Origin: Betaproteobacteria bacterium HGW-Betaproteobacteria-12
GTDB lineage: Bacteria; Pseudomonadota; Gammaproteobacteria; Burkholderiales; Rhodocyclaceae
DNA length: 64,000 nt
Direction of reading: 5' to 3'
NCBI GenBank assembly: GCA_002842345.1
Contig: PHCU01000003.1
Location: forward strand, 1-64,000
The notes beneath the pieces were generated by a model. It saw only the letters and a program-made list of their open reading frames with translations, was not told the DNA's origin and searched no databases. Each line of letters opens with the position of its first letter. Within the stretch, counting starts at the first letter, position 1. Shown here piece after piece: positions 16,693 to 28,389 of this stretch. Position numbers and translations under genes: made by a program.

Positions 16693-19600
16693 CGACGGGC
16701 GGCACGGCCATGTCGGCTACTACCTGATCGACCAGGGGCGGGGCGAGCTCGAAAGCCTGGCCGCGGTTCGCCTCCCCTTCGTCCGGCGGCTGCGCCGCGG
16801 GCTGGCCGGCCGGCCGCTGGCGGTCTATCTCGGCGCCATCGCGGCGATCACCCTGGGGCTGACCGCCGGCCTGCTCGCCGTCGGCCGGCCGCCCGGTCCG
16901 CCCGACGGCTGGCTGCTGGCCAGCGGCCTGGCCCTGTTGCTGGCCGGCAGCCAGCTCGGCGTGGCGCTGGTCAACTGGCTGGCGACGCTGCTGGTCCGGG
17001 CCGACCCCCTGCCGCGCCTGGATTTTTCCAGCGGCATCCCGGATGGCGAGCGGACCCTGGTCGTCGTGCCGACCATGCTCGGCAGCGCCGCCGGGGTCGA
17101 GGCGCTGGTCGAGGCGCTGGAAGTCCGTTTCCTGGCCAACCGCGATGCCAATCTGCGTTTCGGCCTGCTGACCGATCTGTGCGATGCCGGCCAGGAAGTC
17201 GAGGCCGGCGATGCGGCGCTGGTCGATCTGGCGAGCGAGCGCATCGGCGAACTGAACGCCAAGTACGGCAGCGCCGCGCTGCCGGCCGACGGCATCTTCT
17301 TCCTCTTCCACCGGCCGCGCCGCTGGAATGCCCAGGAAAACATCTGGATGGGCTACGAGCGCAAGCGCGGCAAGCTGGCCGACCTCAACGCCCTGTTGCG
17401 CGGCAATGCCGGCGGCTTCTCGCACCTGGCCGGCAACCTCGCCGCCCTGGCCGGCGTGCGCTACGTCATCACCCTCGATACCGATACCCAGCTGCCGCGC
17501 GATGTCGCCCGCCAGTTCGTCGGCGCTATGGCCCATCCGCTCAACCGGCCGGTCTACGATCCCCTGTTGCGGCGCGTCACCGCCGGCTACGGCATCCTGC
17601 AGCCGCGGGTCGCCGCCAGCCTGCCGGGCAGCAACCGCTCGCTCTACGCCCGGCTGTATGGCGGCGAGCCGGGGATCGACCCGTATACCCGGACGATTTC
17701 CGATGTCTATCAGGATGTCTTCGGCGAAGGCTCGTTCATCGGCAAGGGCATCTACGATGTCGATGCCTTCGAACTGGCGCTCGGCGGGCGTTTCCCGGAG
17801 AACCGCATCCTCAGCCACGACCTGCTCGAAGGCTGCTATGCCCGGGCCGGGCTGTTGAGCGACGTGCAGGTGGTCGAGGACACGCCATCCCGCTACAGCG
17901 CCGATGTCTGCCGCCGCTACCGCTGGATCCGCGGCGACTGGCAACTGGCCGGCTGGCTGCGCCGGCGGGTGCCCTGCGCCTGCGCCGGCGAGCTGCAGCA
18001 CCGGCAGCGCAATCCGCTGTCGGCGCTGTCGCAGTGGAAGCTGTTCGACAACCTGCGGCGCAGCCTGGTGCCGGCAGCGCTGCTGCTGCTCCTGCTGCTC
18101 GCCTGGAACCTGCTGCCGGCGGCCGGCCTATGGACTGCCGTGGTGCTCGGCATCATGGTCATCCCGACGCTGTGCGCCGCCGGCCTCGACCTGGCGCGCC
18201 AGCCGCCGGAAGTTCTCTACCGGCAGCATCTGGCCAGCGTTGCCGGTGGCCTGTCGCGCCATGGGCAGCAGCTTGGCTTCGAGCTGGCCTGTCTGCCCTA
18301 TACGGCGTTCTACAGCCTCGATGCCATCGTCCGCACCCTCTGGCGCATCCTGGTCAGCCGCCAGCCGATGCTCGAATGGAATCCGTCGAGCGAGGTCGAC
18401 CGCCAGCTGGCGCAGCGCGACCGCAGCAGCCTCGCCGCGACGTTTCGCAGCATGGCGATCGGCCCGCTGCTCGCTCTCGGCCTCGGCGCCTGGCTGGCCG
18501 CCCGGCGTCCGGAGGTCCTGGCCGTGGCCGGGCCGCTGCTGCTGCTCTGGCTGGCCTCGCCGCTCTTCGCCTGGTGGCTCGGCCGGCCGCTGCTCCGCCG
18601 GCCGGCCAGCCTGAATGCCGAACAAGGCGTTTTCCTGCACCGCCTGGCCCGCCGCACCTGGGCCTTCTTCGACACTTTCGTCGGCGCCGAGGATCACTGG
18701 CTGCCGCCGGACAACTTTCAGGAATACCGCATCGCCTCGATTGCCCACCGCACCTCGCCGACCAATATCGGGCTGGCGCTGCTGGCCAATCTCGCCGCCT
18801 GCGATTTCGGTTACCTCAGCGTCGGCCGCCTGCTCGAACGGACGGCGCGGACGCTGGAAAGCATGGCCGGTCTGGAGCGCCACCGCGGGCATTTCTATAA
18901 CTGGTACGACACCCAGACGCGGCAGCCGCTGGCGCCGCTTTACGTGTCCACGGTCGATAGCGGCAACCTGGCCGGCCACCTGCTGACCCTGCGCACCGGC
19001 CTCGCCGCCCTGGCCGATGCGCCGTTGCTGCCGCCGCGCCTGACCGCCGGCTTGGGCGACACCCTGGCCGTCCTGGCGGAAACCGCCGAAGTCGACGTTC
19101 AGCCAGCCGTGGCGGCATTTGCCGGGCAACTCGCGGCGCTCGAAGCCGCGCCACCGCCCAGCCTGGGGGGCAGCCGCCAGGCCTTGCAGCAACTGACCGC
19201 CAGCGCCGGCGAGCTGCGCCGCCTGGTCGATGCCAGTCTGATTGGCCGCGCCGCCAGCCTGCCGGCCAGCGAAGCGGGCGACTGGGCAGCGGCGCTGGCC
19301 GGGCAGATCGCCGAGGCGCTGAGCGAGCTCGACTGGCTGGCCGCCGACCCGGCCAGCGCCGCCGGCCTGACGCTGCGCCAGCTGGCCGGCGCCGGCCAGG
19401 CGCCAGCCGCCGCCCGGCTGGCCGAGATCGACCGCCTGGTCCGCCAGGCCGGCGAACTGGCCGAGATGGACTATGGCTTCCTGTTCGACAAGGCGCGCCA
19501 GTTGCTGACCATCGGCTACAACGTCGTCGAACGGCGCTGCGACACCAGCTATTACGATCTGCTGGCCTCCGAGGCGCGCCTGTGCACTTTCGTCGCCATC

Positions 19601-22600
19601 GCCCAGGGCCAGGTGCCGCAGGACAGCTGGTTCGCCCTCGGCCGCCTGCTCACCGCCACCAGCGGCGAACCGGCGCTGCTCTCGTGGAGCGGCTCGATGT
19701 TCGAGTACCTGATGCCGATGCTGGTCATGCCGGGCTACGACAACACCCTGCTCGACCAGACCTGCAAGGCGGCGGTCGCCCGGCAGATCGAGTACGGCAG
19801 CCAGCGCGGCGTGCCCTGGGGGATTTCGGAATCGGGCTACAACACCGTCGATGTGCATCTGAACTACCAGTACCGGGCCTTCGGCGTGCCGGGGCTCGGC
19901 CTCAAGCGCGGCCTCGCCGACGATCTGGTGATCGCGCCCTATGCCTCGGCCCTGGCCTTGATGGTGGCGCCCGAGGCGGCCTGCCACAATCTGCAGCGCC
20001 TGGCCGGTGCGGGAGCGCTCGGCAAGTATGGTTTCTTCGAGGCCATCGACTACACGCCGGCGCGCCAGCGCCGCGGCCAGGCCAGCGTGGTGGTGCGTTC
20101 GTTCATGGCCCACCATCAGGGCATGAGCCTGCTGGCGCTCGCCCATCTGCTGCTCGACCGGCCGATGCAGCGCCGCTTCGCCGGCGAACGCCGCTTCCAG
20201 GCGCTGCTGTTGCTGCTCCAGGAGAGGGTGCCGAAGGCCTCCGCACTGTTCGTCCATACCGCGCAGTTGTCGGACGTGCGGGCCACATTGCTGGCCGACG
20301 ACATGCCGATCCGGGTGTTCACCACGCCGCATACGCCGATTCCCGAGGTGCAACTGCTGTCGAACGGCCGCTACCACGTGATGGTGACCAATGCCGGCGG
20401 CGGCTACAGCCGCTGGAACGACCTGGCCGTCACCCGCTGGCGCGAGGACGGCACCTGCGACAACCGCGGCACCTTCTGCTACATCCGCGACCTGGCCAGC
20501 CAGCTGGTCTGGTCGAATGCCCACCAGCCGACGCTGAAGCGGCCGGCCAGCTACGAGGCGATCTTCTCCGAGGGGCGGGCCGAATTCCGCCGGCACGATG
20601 CGGCGAGCAGCGGCGATCCGGGCTTCGAGACCTATACCGAGATCGTCGTCTCACCGGAGGACGACATCGAACTGCGCCGCGTGCGCATCACCAACCGCTC
20701 ACGCCTGCGCCGGGCGATCGACGTCACCAGCTACGCCGAAGTGGTCATCGCGCCGCCGGCGTCCGACGACCTGCATCCGGCGTTCAGCAACCTGTTCGTG
20801 CACACCGAGATCCTGCGCGACCGGCGCGCCATCCTCTGCTCTCGCCGGCCGCGCTCACCCGGCGAACGGCCGCCGTGGATGCTGCACCTGCTGGCGGTGC
20901 ATGGCGTGGCGGCGGGCGAGGCGTCCTACGAAACCGATCGCCTGCGCTTCATCGGCCGCGCCCGCAGCACCGCCGACCCGCTGGCCATGACGGCCGCGGG
21001 CGTGCTGTCCGGTGCCGACGGTTCGGTGCTCGATCCGATCGTCGCCATCCGCCAGGAGCTGACGCTGGGGCCGGAAGAGTCGGTGACCATCGACCTGGTG
21101 TCGGGCATCGCCGAGAGCCGCGAGATGGCCCTCGGCCTGATCGAGAAATACCAGGACCGCCACCTGGCCGACCGGGTTTTCGACCTGACCTGGACGCACA
21201 GCCAGGTGGTCCTGCGCCAGCTCAACGCCACCGAGGCCGACGCCCAGCTCTATGCCCGGCTGGCCAGTTCGGTGATCCATGCCAACGCCTCGCTGCGCGC
21301 CCCGCCGGGCGTGCTGGCGCGCAACCGGCGCGGCCAGTCCGGCCTGTGGGGTTATGCCATTTCCGGCGACCTGCCGATCGTCCTGTTGCAGATCGGCGAT
21401 GCGGCCAATATCGATCTCGTCCGCCAGCTGGTCCAGGCCCATGCCTACTGGCGGCTGAAGGGCCTGGCCGTCGATCTGGTGATCTGGAACGAGGACCATG
21501 CCGGCTACCGGCAGCGCCTGCATGAGCAGATCATGGGGCTGATCGCCTCGGGCATCGAGGCCAGCATCATCGACCGGCCGGGCGGCATCTTCGTCCGCCT
21601 GGCCGAGCAGATTTCGCCCGATGACCGCCTGTTGCTGCAGTCGGTGGCGCGCGTCCTGATCACCGATTGCCACGGCGGCCTGGCCGAGCAGCTGGAGCAG
21701 CGCGGCTTGCCCGAAGCGCGGGTGCCGCTGCTGGAAAGCCCGCGCCGCTACCAGGCGGAGGCGCCGCCAGCGGCTGCTCCGGCCGGGGAGGAGCGGCTGC
21801 TGTTCAACGGCCTCGGCGGCTTCGCGGCGGATGGCCGGGAATACGTTATCAGCCTCGGCCCCGGCCAGACGACGCCGGCCCCGTGGTGCAACGTGCTGGC
21901 CAATGCGCAGTTCGGCACGGTGCTGTCGGAAAGCGGCATGGCCTACACCTGGAGCGAGAATGCCCACGAGTTCCGCCTGACCCCCTGGGGCAACGATCCG
22001 GTCAGCGATAGCGGTGGCGAAGCGCTCTACCTGCGCGACGAGGAGAGCGGCCATGTCTGGTCGCCGACCCCGCTGCCGGCCGGCGCCGGCAGTGCCTGCG
22101 AGATCCGCCACGGCTTCGGCTACAGCGTCTACAGCAGCCGGCTGGACGGCATCAGCAGCGAACTCTGGGTGTTCGTCGCCAGCGATGCGGCGGTCAAGTT
22201 TTCGCTGCTCAAGCTGCGCAATGAATCGGGCCGCCCGCGGACGCTGTCGGCGACGGCTTACGTCGAATGGGTGCTCGGCGATCTGCCGGCCAAGTCGGCC
22301 ATGCATATCGTCACTGAACTGGCGCCGGGCAGCGGCGCGCTGCTTGCCCGCAATCCCTACAGCAGCGAATTCGCCGAGCGCGTCGCCTTCTTCGATGTGG
22401 ACGACCCGTTGCGCACGCTGACCGGCGACCGCGTCGAATTTCTCGGGCGCAACGGCAGTCTGCGCCAGCCGGCGGCGCTGCGCCGCGCCCACCTGTCGGG
22501 CCGGCTCGGCGCCGGGCTCGATCCGTGCGGCGCGCTGCAGGTCGGCATCGAGCTGGCCGACGGGCAGGAGCGCGAGATCGTCTTCCGCCTCGGGGTCGGG

Positions 22601-24259
22601 CGCGACGGCGAGGAGGCCGCCCGGCTCGTCCAGCGCTACCGCGGCCTGATGGCCGCCCGCGAGGAACTGGCCACGGTGCGCCGGCAATGGCAGGGGCGGC
22701 TCGCCGCGGTGCAGGTCGAGACGCCCGATCCGGCGGTCAATGTGCTGGCCAACGGCTGGCTGGTATACCAGATCCTGGCCTGCCGACTCTGGGCGCGCAG
22801 CGGCTATTACCAGTCGGGCGGGGCCTTCGGTTTTCGCGACCAGTTGCAGGATGTGATGGCGCTGGTCCATGCCGAACCCGGCCTGGTCCGCCAGCACCTG
22901 TTGCTCTGTGCCAGCCGCCAGTTTCCCGAGGGCGACGTCCAGCACTGGTGGCATCCGCCCGCCGGGCGCGGCGTGCGCACCCATTGTTCGGACGACGCGC
23001 TCTGGCTGCCGCTGGCCGTCTGCCGCTATGTCGAATGCAGCGGCGACCGCGGCGTGCTCGCTGAAACGGTGGCCTTCCTCGACGGCCGCCCGGTCAATCC
23101 GGAGGACGACTCCTATTACGACCTGCCCGGCCGCTCCGCCGAAACGGCCAGCCTCTACGCCCATTGCGTACGCGCCATCCGCCACGGCTTGCGGGTCGGC
23201 GTCCATGGCCTGCCGCTGATCGGTACCGGCGACTGGAACGACGGCATGAACCGGGTCGGCGTGCTCGGCCAGGGCGAGAGCGTCTGGCTCGGTTTCTTCC
23301 TCTGCGAGGTGCTGCGGCGCTTCGTCGGCGTTGCCGCGGCGCAGGGCGATGCGGCCTTCGCCGAAGAATGCCGGAGCGCCGGCGCCCGCCTGCAAGTGAA
23401 GCTCGAAGAACACGGCTGGGATGGGCAATGGTATCGCCGCGCCTACTTCGACGACGGCACGCCGCTCGGATCGGCGAGCAATGTCGAGTGCCGGATCGAC
23501 TCGATCGCCCAGAGCTGGTCGGTGCTGTCCGGTGCCGGCGACGCGGCGCGCGCCCGGCGGGCCATGCAGTCGCTCGACGAACGCCTGGTGCGCCGCCAGG
23601 ACGGGCTGGTGCAGCTGCTCGATCCGCCCTTCGCCAGCGCGACGCTCGATCCCGGCTATATCCGCGGCTACGTGCCGGGCGTCCGCGAAAATGGCGGGCA
23701 ATACACCCATGCGGCGATCTGGGCGGCCATGGCCTTCGCCGAACAAGGCGACAGCGCCCGCGCCTGGGAACTGCTGGCGATGATCAATCCGCTCAATCAC
23801 GCGCTGAACGCTGCTGCGGTGGCGCGCTACAAGGTCGAGCCCTACGTGGCGACAGCCGATGTCTATGCGCTGGCGCCGCATGGCGGGCGGGGCGGCTGGA
23901 GCTGGTACACCGGCTCGGCCGGCTGGCTGTACCGGCTCATCGTCGAATCGCTGCTCGGCCTGCGCCGCCAGGGCGATACGCTGCGCTTCGCACCCTGCCT
24001 GCCGGCCGACTGGGCAGCCTGCACCGTGCATTACCGATTTCGGGAAACCGACTACCGGATCGTTTTGCGCTCGGCGGACGGGAGCGAAGAATCAGCCCTG
24101 CGGGTCGTCGTCGATGGCCTGGTGCAGCCCGACGGCGGCGTGCCGCTGCATGACGACCGGCAGCCGCACCAGGTCGAGGTCTGGCTGCCCGTGTCAGCCA
24201 GGCCGGCGCCAGGCGCGGTGCCTCAGACCGGGGTCAGCCCGAGGCGCGCGAACAACTGA
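16658..24259 (+). CDS. ndvB: Cyclic beta-1,2-glucan synthase, main part (GT84 and GH94 domains)
   Basis: A 2533-codon ORF carrying most of NdvB, which makes and cyclises periplasmic beta-1,2-glucans from UDP-glucose. It contains transmembrane segments near residues 50-115, a glycosyltransferase region ([38 protein letters not shown]), more membrane helices, a glycoamylase-like region ([21 protein letters not shown]) and the C-terminal GH94 phosphorylase part with [13 protein letters not shown] and YTHAAIW. Its real N-terminus lies in the other frame upstream (15655), and the ATG at 16658 has no Shine-Dalgarno and is unlikely to be a true start. The whole is therefore probably a frameshifted gene. 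The 3' end overlaps convergent bioB by 37 bp. Confidence 0.8.
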   Translation: MAAWISPRATAVDGRHGHVGYYLIDQGRGELESLAAVRLPFVRRLRRGLAGRPLAVYLGAIAAITLGLTAGLLAVGRPPGPPDGWLLASGLALLLAGSQLGVALVNWLATLLVRADPLPRLDFSSGIPDGERTLVVVPTMLGSAAGVEALVEALEVRFLANRDANLRFGLLTDLCDAGQEVEAGDAALVDLASERIGELNAKYGSAALPADGIFFLFHRPRRWNAQENIWMGYERKRGKLADLNALLRGNAGGFSHLAGNLAALAGVRYVITLDTDTQLPRDVARQFVGAMAHPLNRPVYDPLLRRVTAGYGILQPRVAASLPGSNRSLYARLYGGEPGIDPYTRTISDVYQDVFGEGSFIGKGIYDVDAFELALGGRFPENRILSHDLLEGCYARAGLLSDVQVVEDTPSRYSADVCRRYRWIRGDWQLAGWLRRRVPCACAGELQHRQRNPLSALSQWKLFDNLRRSLVPAALLLLLLLAWNLLPAAGLWTAVVLGIMVIPTLCAAGLDLARQPPEVLYRQHLASVAGGLSRHGQQLGFELACLPYTAFYSLDAIVRTLWRILVSRQPMLEWNPSSEVDRQLAQRDRSSLAATFRSMAIGPLLALGLGAWLAARRPEVLAVAGPLLLLWLASPLFAWWLGRPLLRRPASLNAEQGVFLHRLARRTWAFFDTFVGAEDHWLPPDNFQEYRIASIAHRTSPTNIGLALLANLAACDFGYLSVGRLLERTARTLESMAGLERHRGHFYNWYDTQTRQPLAPLYVSTVDSGNLAGHLLTLRTGLAALADAPLLPPRLTAGLGDTLAVLAETAEVDVQPAVAAFAGQLAALEAAPPPSLGGSRQALQQLTASAGELRRLVDASLIGRAASLPASEAGDWAAALAGQIAEALSELDWLAADPASAAGLTLRQLAGAGQAPAAARLAEIDRLVRQAGELAEMDYGFLFDKARQLLTIGYNVVERRCDTSYYDLLASEARLCTFVAIAQGQVPQDSWFALGRLLTATSGEPALLSWSGSMFEYLMPMLVMPGYDNTLLDQTCKAAVARQIEYGSQRGVPWGISESGYNTVDVHLNYQYRAFGVPGLGLKRGLADDLVIAPYASALALMVAPEAACHNLQRLAGAGALGKYGFFEAIDYTPARQRRGQASVVVRSFMAHHQGMSLLALAHLLLDRPMQRRFAGERRFQALLLLLQERVPKASALFVHTAQLSDVRATLLADDMPIRVFTTPHTPIPEVQLLSNGRYHVMVTNAGGGYSRWNDLAVTRWREDGTCDNRGTFCYIRDLASQLVWSNAHQPTLKRPASYEAIFSEGRAEFRRHDAASSGDPGFETYTEIVVSPEDDIELRRVRITNRSRLRRAIDVTSYAEVVIAPPASDDLHPAFSNLFVHTEILRDRRAILCSRRPRSPGERPPWMLHLLAVHGVAAGEASYETDRLRFIGRARSTADPLAMTAAGVLSGADGSVLDPIVAIRQELTLGPEESVTIDLVSGIAESREMALGLIEKYQDRHLADRVFDLTWTHSQVVLRQLNATEADAQLYARLASSVIHANASLRAPPGVLARNRRGQSGLWGYAISGDLPIVLLQIGDAANIDLVRQLVQAHAYWRLKGLAVDLVIWNEDHAGYRQRLHEQIMGLIASGIEASIIDRPGGIFVRLAEQISPDDRLLLQSVARVLITDCHGGLAEQLEQRGLPEARVPLLESPRRYQAEAPPAAAPAGEERLLFNGLGGFAADGREYVISLGPGQTTPAPWCNVLANAQFGTVLSESGMAYTWSENAHEFRLTPWGNDPVSDSGGEALYLRDEESGHVWSPTPLPAGAGSACEIRHGFGYSVYSSRLDGISSELWVFVASDAAVKFSLLKLRNESGRPRTLSATAYVEWVLGDLPAKSAMHIVTELAPGSGALLARNPYSSEFAERVAFFDVDDPLRTLTGDRVEFLGRNGSLRQPAALRRAHLSGRLGAGLDPCGALQVGIELADGQEREIVFRLGVGRDGEEAARLVQRYRGLMAAREELATVRRQWQGRLAAVQVETPDPAVNVLANGWLVYQILACRLWARSGYYQSGGAFGFRDQLQDVMALVHAEPGLVRQHLLLCASRQFPEGDVQHWWHPPAGRGVRTHCSDDALWLPLAVCRYVECSGDRGVLAETVAFLDGRPVNPEDDSYYDLPGRSAETASLYAHCVRAIRHGLRVGVHGLPLIGTGDWNDGMNRVGVLGQGESVWLGFFLCEVLRRFVGVAAAQGDAAFAEECRSAGARLQVKLEEHGWDGQWYRRAYFDDGTPLGSASNVECRIDSIAQSWSVLSGAGDAARARRAMQSLDERLVRRQDGLVQLLDPPFASATLDPGYIRGYVPGVRENGGQYTHAAIWAAMAFAEQGDSARAWELLAMINPLNHALNAAAVARYKVEPYVATADVYALAPHGGRGGWSWYTGSAGWLYRLIVESLLGLRRQGDTLRFAPCLPADWAACTVHYRFRETDYRIVLRSADGSEESALRVVVDGLVQPDGGVPLHDDRQPHQVEVWLPVSARPAPGAVPQTGVSPRRANN

Positions 24260-25191
24260 TTGTCGAGGTCCGGCGCGGCGTTTTCCGTGGTCAGCAGGTC
24301 GCTGCCGTAGAAGATGGAATTGGCGCCGGCGAAGAAGCACAGGGCCTGCAGTTCGGCGCTCATCTCGTGACGCCCGGCGGACAGGCGGATGCGCGATTTG
24401 GGCAGGAGGATGCGGGCGACGGCGATGGTGCGGACGAACTCGAAACTGTCGAGTTTTTCGGCATCGGCTAGCGGCAGGCCGGGCACCTTGACCAGGTGGT
24501 TGATCGGCACCGATTCCGGCGGCCGGGCCATGTTGGCGAACTGGACCAGCAGCCCGGCCCGGTGGCGGCGCGTCTCGCCCATGCCGACGATGCCGCCGGA
24601 GCATATCTTGATGCCGGCGTGGCGGACCTGATCGATGGTCTGCAGGCGATCGCCGTAGGCGTGCGTCGAGACGATCTGCGGGTAGTAGTCGGCGGCGGTG
24701 TCGAGGTTGTGGTTGTAGAAATCGAGGCCGGCCAGCTTCAGCCGCTCGGCCTGACCGGGTTGCAGCATGCCGAGGGTCAGGCAGGTTTCCAGGCCGAGCG
24801 CCTTGACCGCCCGGACCATCTCGATGACCTGCTCCAGATCCTTGTCCTTCGGATGGCGCCAGGCGGCGCCCATGCAGAAGCGCGAGGCGCCCTTGGCCTT
24901 GGCGTCCTGGGCGGCGGCGAGGACTTCGGCGAGCGGCTTGAGCGGTTCGCGTTCGACCGGCGTGTCGTGCCGGGCCGACTGCGAGCAGTATTTGCAATCC
25001 TCGGAGCAGCCGCCGGTCTTGATCGAGAACAGGGCGGAACGCTGGATCTGGTTCGGCTCGAACTGCAGGCGATGCACGGCCTGGGCCTGCCACAGCAGGT
25101 CCATGAAGGGTTGCTCGAACAGGGCGAGGGCTTGCTCCGCGGTCCGCGCAGGGGCGCTCGGCGACGGGCAGGCGAATTGATGTTCCGGCAT
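24223..25191 (-). CDS. bioB: Biotin synthase
   Basis: A 322-residue radical-SAM enzyme that inserts sulfur into dethiobiotin in the last step of biotin synthesis. The [4Fe-4S] motif CSEDCKYC is in the context [20 protein letters not shown]. Further family motifs are [59 protein letters not shown] and the C-terminal [10 protein letters not shown] and [14 protein letters not shown]. Length is normal. No other bio genes are adjacent, so it stands alone. It converges on the ndvB gene, overlapping its stop by 37 bp. Confidence 0.97.
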   Translation of the reverse strand: MPEHQFACPSPSAPARTAEQALALFEQPFMDLLWQAQAVHRLQFEPNQIQRSALFSIKTGGCSEDCKYCSQSARHDTPVEREPLKPLAEVLAAAQDAKAKGASRFCMGAAWRHPKDKDLEQVIEMVRAVKALGLETCLTLGMLQPGQAERLKLAGLDFYNHNLDTAADYYPQIVSTHAYGDRLQTIDQVRHAGIKICSGGIVGMGETRRHRAGLLVQFANMARPPESVPINHLVKVPGLPLADAEKLDSFEFVRTIAVARILLPKSRIRLSAGRHEMSAELQALCFFAGANSIFYGSDLLTTENAAPDLDNQLFARLGLTPV

Positions 25192-25282
25192 CGGTGATGG
25201 GCCTTTATCGTTCAGTGGAATGCGGCACGCCGGAGTCCCGGCGGCGATGGTGGGGCAGGGGCGCCGCTGGGCGGCGCGCCGG

Positions 25283-25585
25283 TCATTTTTCCCAGCGGCT
25301 GTGGCCGATGAATTCTTCCCAGCTGAGATAACCGTCGCTGTTCAGATCGCGTTCCGGGAATTTCTCCGCCAGATAGGCCGAATCCTGCTCGACTTCCGGG
25401 CGCGAGAGCTTGCCGTCCTTGTCCTTGTCGAGGGCGGCGAAGCGTTCATGCGCCTTCTGGTTGGCCAGCCGGGCGACATCGCCCTTGCGGCCTTCCTGGT
25501 CGAGGGTCGGCACCATGGTCTTCTGCGCCAGGGCCGATTGCGTCAGCATGGCCGACAGCAAGATGAATAGACCGTAGCGCTTCAT
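25283..25585 (-). CDS. Secreted EF-hand calcium-binding protein
   Basis: A 100-residue protein with a signal peptide ([20 protein letters not shown]) and two EF-hand loops, [13 protein letters not shown] near residue 52 and [13 protein letters not shown] near residue 80. Both have Asp at positions 1, 3 and 5 (Asn at 3 in the second), so calcium binding is likely. It would act in the periplasm or outside. The start overlaps the stop of the bacteriohemerythrin gene (ATGA), so the two are translationally coupled. The functional connection is unknown. Confidence 0.8.
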   Translation of the reverse strand: MKRYGLFILLSAMLTQSALAQKTMVPTLDQEGRKGDVARLANQKAHERFAALDKDKDGKLSRPEVEQDSAYLAEKFPERDLNSDGYLSWEEFIGHSRWEK

Positions 25586-26022
25586 GCCGCCTGGCCTCGC
25601 TGCTGTTCCGGCAGGGTGCTCAGGAAGGGTTTGTACTTCATGTCCTCGAGCAGGATGTGGTTGCGCCACCAGCGCGTCAGGTAGCTGAACAGTTCCTTGA
25701 CGCCGACAATGCCGAGCGAGGCGCCATAGCAGGTTTCCGAGATGACTTCGCAGAAGTGCAGGTGTTCCTGCCGATGCTCTTCGAGCTCGTGGTAGCTGGC
25801 GAGCGACATCAGTTCCTCTTCCTCGCGGAAGTGGTATTCGGCATAGGCAACCAGCGAGGACAGGATGTCCACGATGCCTTCCGAGCGCAGATCCTCGCCG
25901 CTGTGTTCGGCCAGCTGGTTGATCAGATGGGCCAGGTGCTGGTGATGCTGGTCCAGCAGGTCCACGCCGACACTGAAAGCTTCGTTCCAGGCAATCGGCT
26001 GGGTTTCGTAACGGGTACTCAC
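25582..26022 (-). CDS. Bacteriohemerythrin
   Basis: A 146-residue single-domain hemerythrin, an O2-binding di-iron four-helix bundle. Iron ligands are visible in order: His in DQHHQHL (helix A), His and Glu in AYHFREEEELM (helix B), His residues in YHELEEHRQEHLHF (helix C), and HILLEDMKYKPFL for the final His and Asp (helix D). No signal peptide is present, so it is cytoplasmic. It uses a GTG start with GAGGAG upstream. Bacteriohemerythrins supply oxygen to oxidases or respond to O2 in microaerophiles. It is coupled to the EF-hand gene and lies 9 bp after an 81-aa unknown gene. Confidence 0.92.
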   Translation of the reverse strand: MSTRYETQPIAWNEAFSVGVDLLDQHHQHLAHLINQLAEHSGEDLRSEGIVDILSSLVAYAEYHFREEEELMSLASYHELEEHRQEHLHFCEVISETCYGASLGIVGVKELFSYLTRWWRNHILLEDMKYKPFLSTLPEQQRGQAA

Positions 26023-26031
26023 GCCGGCTCC

Positions 26032-26277
26032 TCAGGTGGAGGCAATGGGGAAATTCTCGCTAGCGAGACGCAGGTTCCGGTTTTCGGGAGCCGCGGAGCG
26101 CTGACTGGATTGTGCCATGGCGCGCAGGTTGGCGGCAGCCCGGCTCAGACTGGCGGCCGATTCACGTTGATGGGCGGCGATGATGGCCAGTTTGGCGCGG
26201 AGTTTGCCCGCGTTGGCGATGTAATCGCCGAGTGGATCGAGGGAGTCGGCAGGCAGGGTCGGCTGGCGGGAGCTCAT
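26032..26277 (-). CDS. Small helical hypothetical protein upstream of bacteriohemerythrin
   Basis: An 81-residue hydrophilic protein without a signal peptide. The middle (GDYIANAGKLRAKLAIIAAHQRESAASLSRAAANLRAMAQ) is strongly helix-forming and could be a small coiled coil. It is the first gene of a three-gene minus-strand unit with the bacteriohemerythrin and the EF-hand protein. Transcription likely starts in the 26278-26404 gap, which holds a perfect dyad. I do not recognise the family. Confidence 0.55.
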   Translation of the reverse strand: MSSRQPTLPADSLDPLGDYIANAGKLRAKLAIIAAHQRESAASLSRAAANLRAMAQSSQRSAAPENRNLRLASENFPIAST

Positions 26278-26298
26278 GCAGTGATTTCCGGGGGAGGT

Positions 26299-26314
26299 TA
26301 TGACTTAGGTCATA
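26299..26314. promoter_or_regulatory. Perfect 16-bp palindrome between divergent genes
   Basis: TATGACTTAGGTCATA, with 6-bp perfect arms around TTAG, lies in the 127-bp region between the minus-strand hemerythrin unit (start 26277) and the plus-strand histidine kinase (start 26405). It is AT-rich against a GC-rich background and is well placed to act on both genes. No known regulator box is recognised. Confidence 0.5.
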
Positions 26315-26404
26315 GCAAAATGCAGTCCACCGCTGGCCGTCCCGACGGGGCGCTACGCGGCCGCGGCCACCATTTTCCGGCGCGGGACTTGCTTCAAAAC
26401 CGCC

Positions 26405-28345
26405 ATGTCTGCCCGTTCGCCCCTTGCTTCCCCGACCGTCGATAGTCAGTCCCCGGCGGCCTGGCGGACCCTCTATTGGCGGGTGCTGGCGGTCTTCCTG
26501 CTCAGCCTGGGCCTGGGCGGGGCGACGGTTTACTGGATCGACCAGGCCGAGGTGGCGCAGCACAAGCGCGAGGCGATCGAGCTGGCTTCGCTGCACGGCC
26601 ATCTGCTGCAGCAGCAGATCGTCCGCTCGCTGTCGGTGACCTACGGACTGGCCGCGGTCCTGCGCCAGGGCAACGGCGAAATCGCCGATTTTCGCGCCCT
26701 GGCAACCGAGATGCTGAGCCTTTCGGGCGGCACCAGCGCCATCCAGCTGGCGCCCAACGGGGTGATCCGCGACAGCGTGCCGGTGAAGGGGCACGAGGCG
26801 GCGATCGGCCACAACCTGCTGGACGATCCAGAGCGCAATCGCGAGGCCTTCCTCGCCCTGAAGACGCGCGAACTGACCCTGGCCGGTCCGTTCGAGCTGC
26901 GCCAGGGCGGCCAGGCGGTGGTCGGCCGCCTGCCGGTGTTTCTGCGTAGCGGCCAGGCGGACGAGCAGTTCTGGGGCTTCGTCACGGTCCTCATCCGCAT
27001 TCCCGACCTGCTGCGCGCCGCGGCGCTGATCGACAAGGAGGTCAAGGGGCATGCCTTCGCCCTGAGTCGCCGGCAAGCGGACGGCGCCGGGCGGCAGACG
27101 ATATGGAGTTCTGAGTCGGCGCCGCTGGCCGAGCCGGTGAGTTTTCCGATCACCGTGCCGAATGGCGAATGGACGCTCGACGTCGAGCGCGCCGACGGCT
27201 GGCATACGCCGCCCGCCACGCTGCTCTGGCAGTTGCTGGCGGTGGTGCTGATCAGCCTGCTCTCGGCCGTCCTCGCCCATCATCTGCTGCGCCTGCCCTT
27301 ACGCCTGGCCGAACAGGTCGCCCGCCGCACGGCCGCCCTCGACGAGGCCAACGAAAGCCTGCAGGCGGAGATCGTCCAGCACTGGCAGACGGAACTGGCG
27401 CTGCGCGACAGCGAGCGCCGGCTCGAGCAGCGGGTGCGCGAGCGGACACAGGAACTGGAACGGCTCAATGCCGAACTGAGTGACGGGCAGGCGCAGCAGA
27501 AGGCGCTGATCGACAAGCTGGCCGATACCCGCAGCCAGCTGCTGCAGTCGGGGATGCTGGCGGCGGTGGGCCGGCTGGCGGCCGGTGTGGCGCACGAGAT
27601 CAACAATCCGATGGGCTTCATCATGTCCAATGTGGGCACCATGAAACTGCACATCGACACCCTGGCCGAGGGCCTGCAGCGCCAGTGCCAGTTGCTCGCC
27701 CCCTATCTCGACGAGCGCCAGGATCTGCGCGAACAGCTCGCCCTGATCGAAGATGAGATGGATCTGCCCTTCGTCCGCGAGGATCTGCCGGCGCTGATCG
27801 ACGAAACCCTGGCCGGTCTGGCGCGGGTCAAGCGCGTCGTCCAGGATCTGCGCGAATTCAGCGCCGTCGACCAGGCCGACTGCCAGACGGTCGACCTGAA
27901 CGCCTGTCTGCGCCAGGCCGCCGGGCTGCTCGGCCACCTGCTCGACGGGCGCATCCGGCTGGTCTGGCAGCTCGGCGACCTGCCGCCAGTCGAATGCAAC
28001 GCGCCGCAGATCGCCCAGGTTTTGCGCGGCCTGCTGCTCAATGCCGCCCAGGCCATCGACGGCAGCGGCGAGATCGTCGTGACGACGCGCGAGAGCGACG
28101 GCTGGGTGGATATCGAGATTGCCGACAGCGGCCACGGCATTGCCCCGGAAAACCTCGGGCGCGTCTGCGAACCCTTCTTCACCACGCGCGCCGTCGGCGA
28201 GGGTATGGGGCTCGGGCTGACCGTCGCCCACCAGGTGCTGAAGCGTCACGGTGGCTGCCTCTTCGTCGCCAGTCCGGCCGGCCAGGGGGCCCGCGTCACG
28301 GTCAATCTGCCGGTCCGCCGGCAGGCCGTTCCCGACCTGCTGTAA
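26405..28345 (+). CDS. CHASE-domain sensor histidine kinase
   Basis: A 646-residue membrane kinase. One helix near residues 25-43, then a periplasmic CHASE-type domain (to about 275) with the segment LAGPFELRQGGQAVVGRLPVFL and EQFWGFVTVLIRI, a second helix near 278-298, a coiled coil and a kinase core. The phospho-acceptor is His397 in GVAHEINNPMGF, of the HisKA type common in NtrB-like kinases. The ATPase has LLNAAQAID, DSGHGIAPEN, FFTTRAVGEGMGLGL. No receiver or response regulator is adjacent. The CHASE domain resembles that of the orphan at 34863. Confidence 0.9.
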   Translation: MSARSPLASPTVDSQSPAAWRTLYWRVLAVFLLSLGLGGATVYWIDQAEVAQHKREAIELASLHGHLLQQQIVRSLSVTYGLAAVLRQGNGEIADFRALATEMLSLSGGTSAIQLAPNGVIRDSVPVKGHEAAIGHNLLDDPERNREAFLALKTRELTLAGPFELRQGGQAVVGRLPVFLRSGQADEQFWGFVTVLIRIPDLLRAAALIDKEVKGHAFALSRRQADGAGRQTIWSSESAPLAEPVSFPITVPNGEWTLDVERADGWHTPPATLLWQLLAVVLISLLSAVLAHHLLRLPLRLAEQVARRTAALDEANESLQAEIVQHWQTELALRDSERRLEQRVRERTQELERLNAELSDGQAQQKALIDKLADTRSQLLQSGMLAAVGRLAAGVAHEINNPMGFIMSNVGTMKLHIDTLAEGLQRQCQLLAPYLDERQDLREQLALIEDEMDLPFVREDLPALIDETLAGLARVKRVVQDLREFSAVDQADCQTVDLNACLRQAAGLLGHLLDGRIRLVWQLGDLPPVECNAPQIAQVLRGLLLNAAQAIDGSGEIVVTTRESDGWVDIEIADSGHGIAPENLGRVCEPFFTTRAVGEGMGLGLTVAHQVLKRHGGCLFVASPAGQGARVTVNLPVRRQAVPDLL

Positions 28346-28389
28346 GCGCCAGGGCGGCGTTGCCGCCCGCCGTGCGGCGGGCCGGGGGC

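Noticed and set aside
16693..18900. Continuation of the first NdvB frame to 18,900
   Set aside because: The translation after DFATRDR is Arg/Pro/Ala-rich and unlike any NdvB region, while frame 2 carries the glycosyltransferase motifs.
20855..24031. Long minus-strand open frame (1058 codons) opposite the glucan synthase gene
   Set aside because: It is a high-GC shadow frame: no domain, Arg/Ala/Gly/Gln-biased composition, and fully covered by convincing GH94-type coding on the plus strand.
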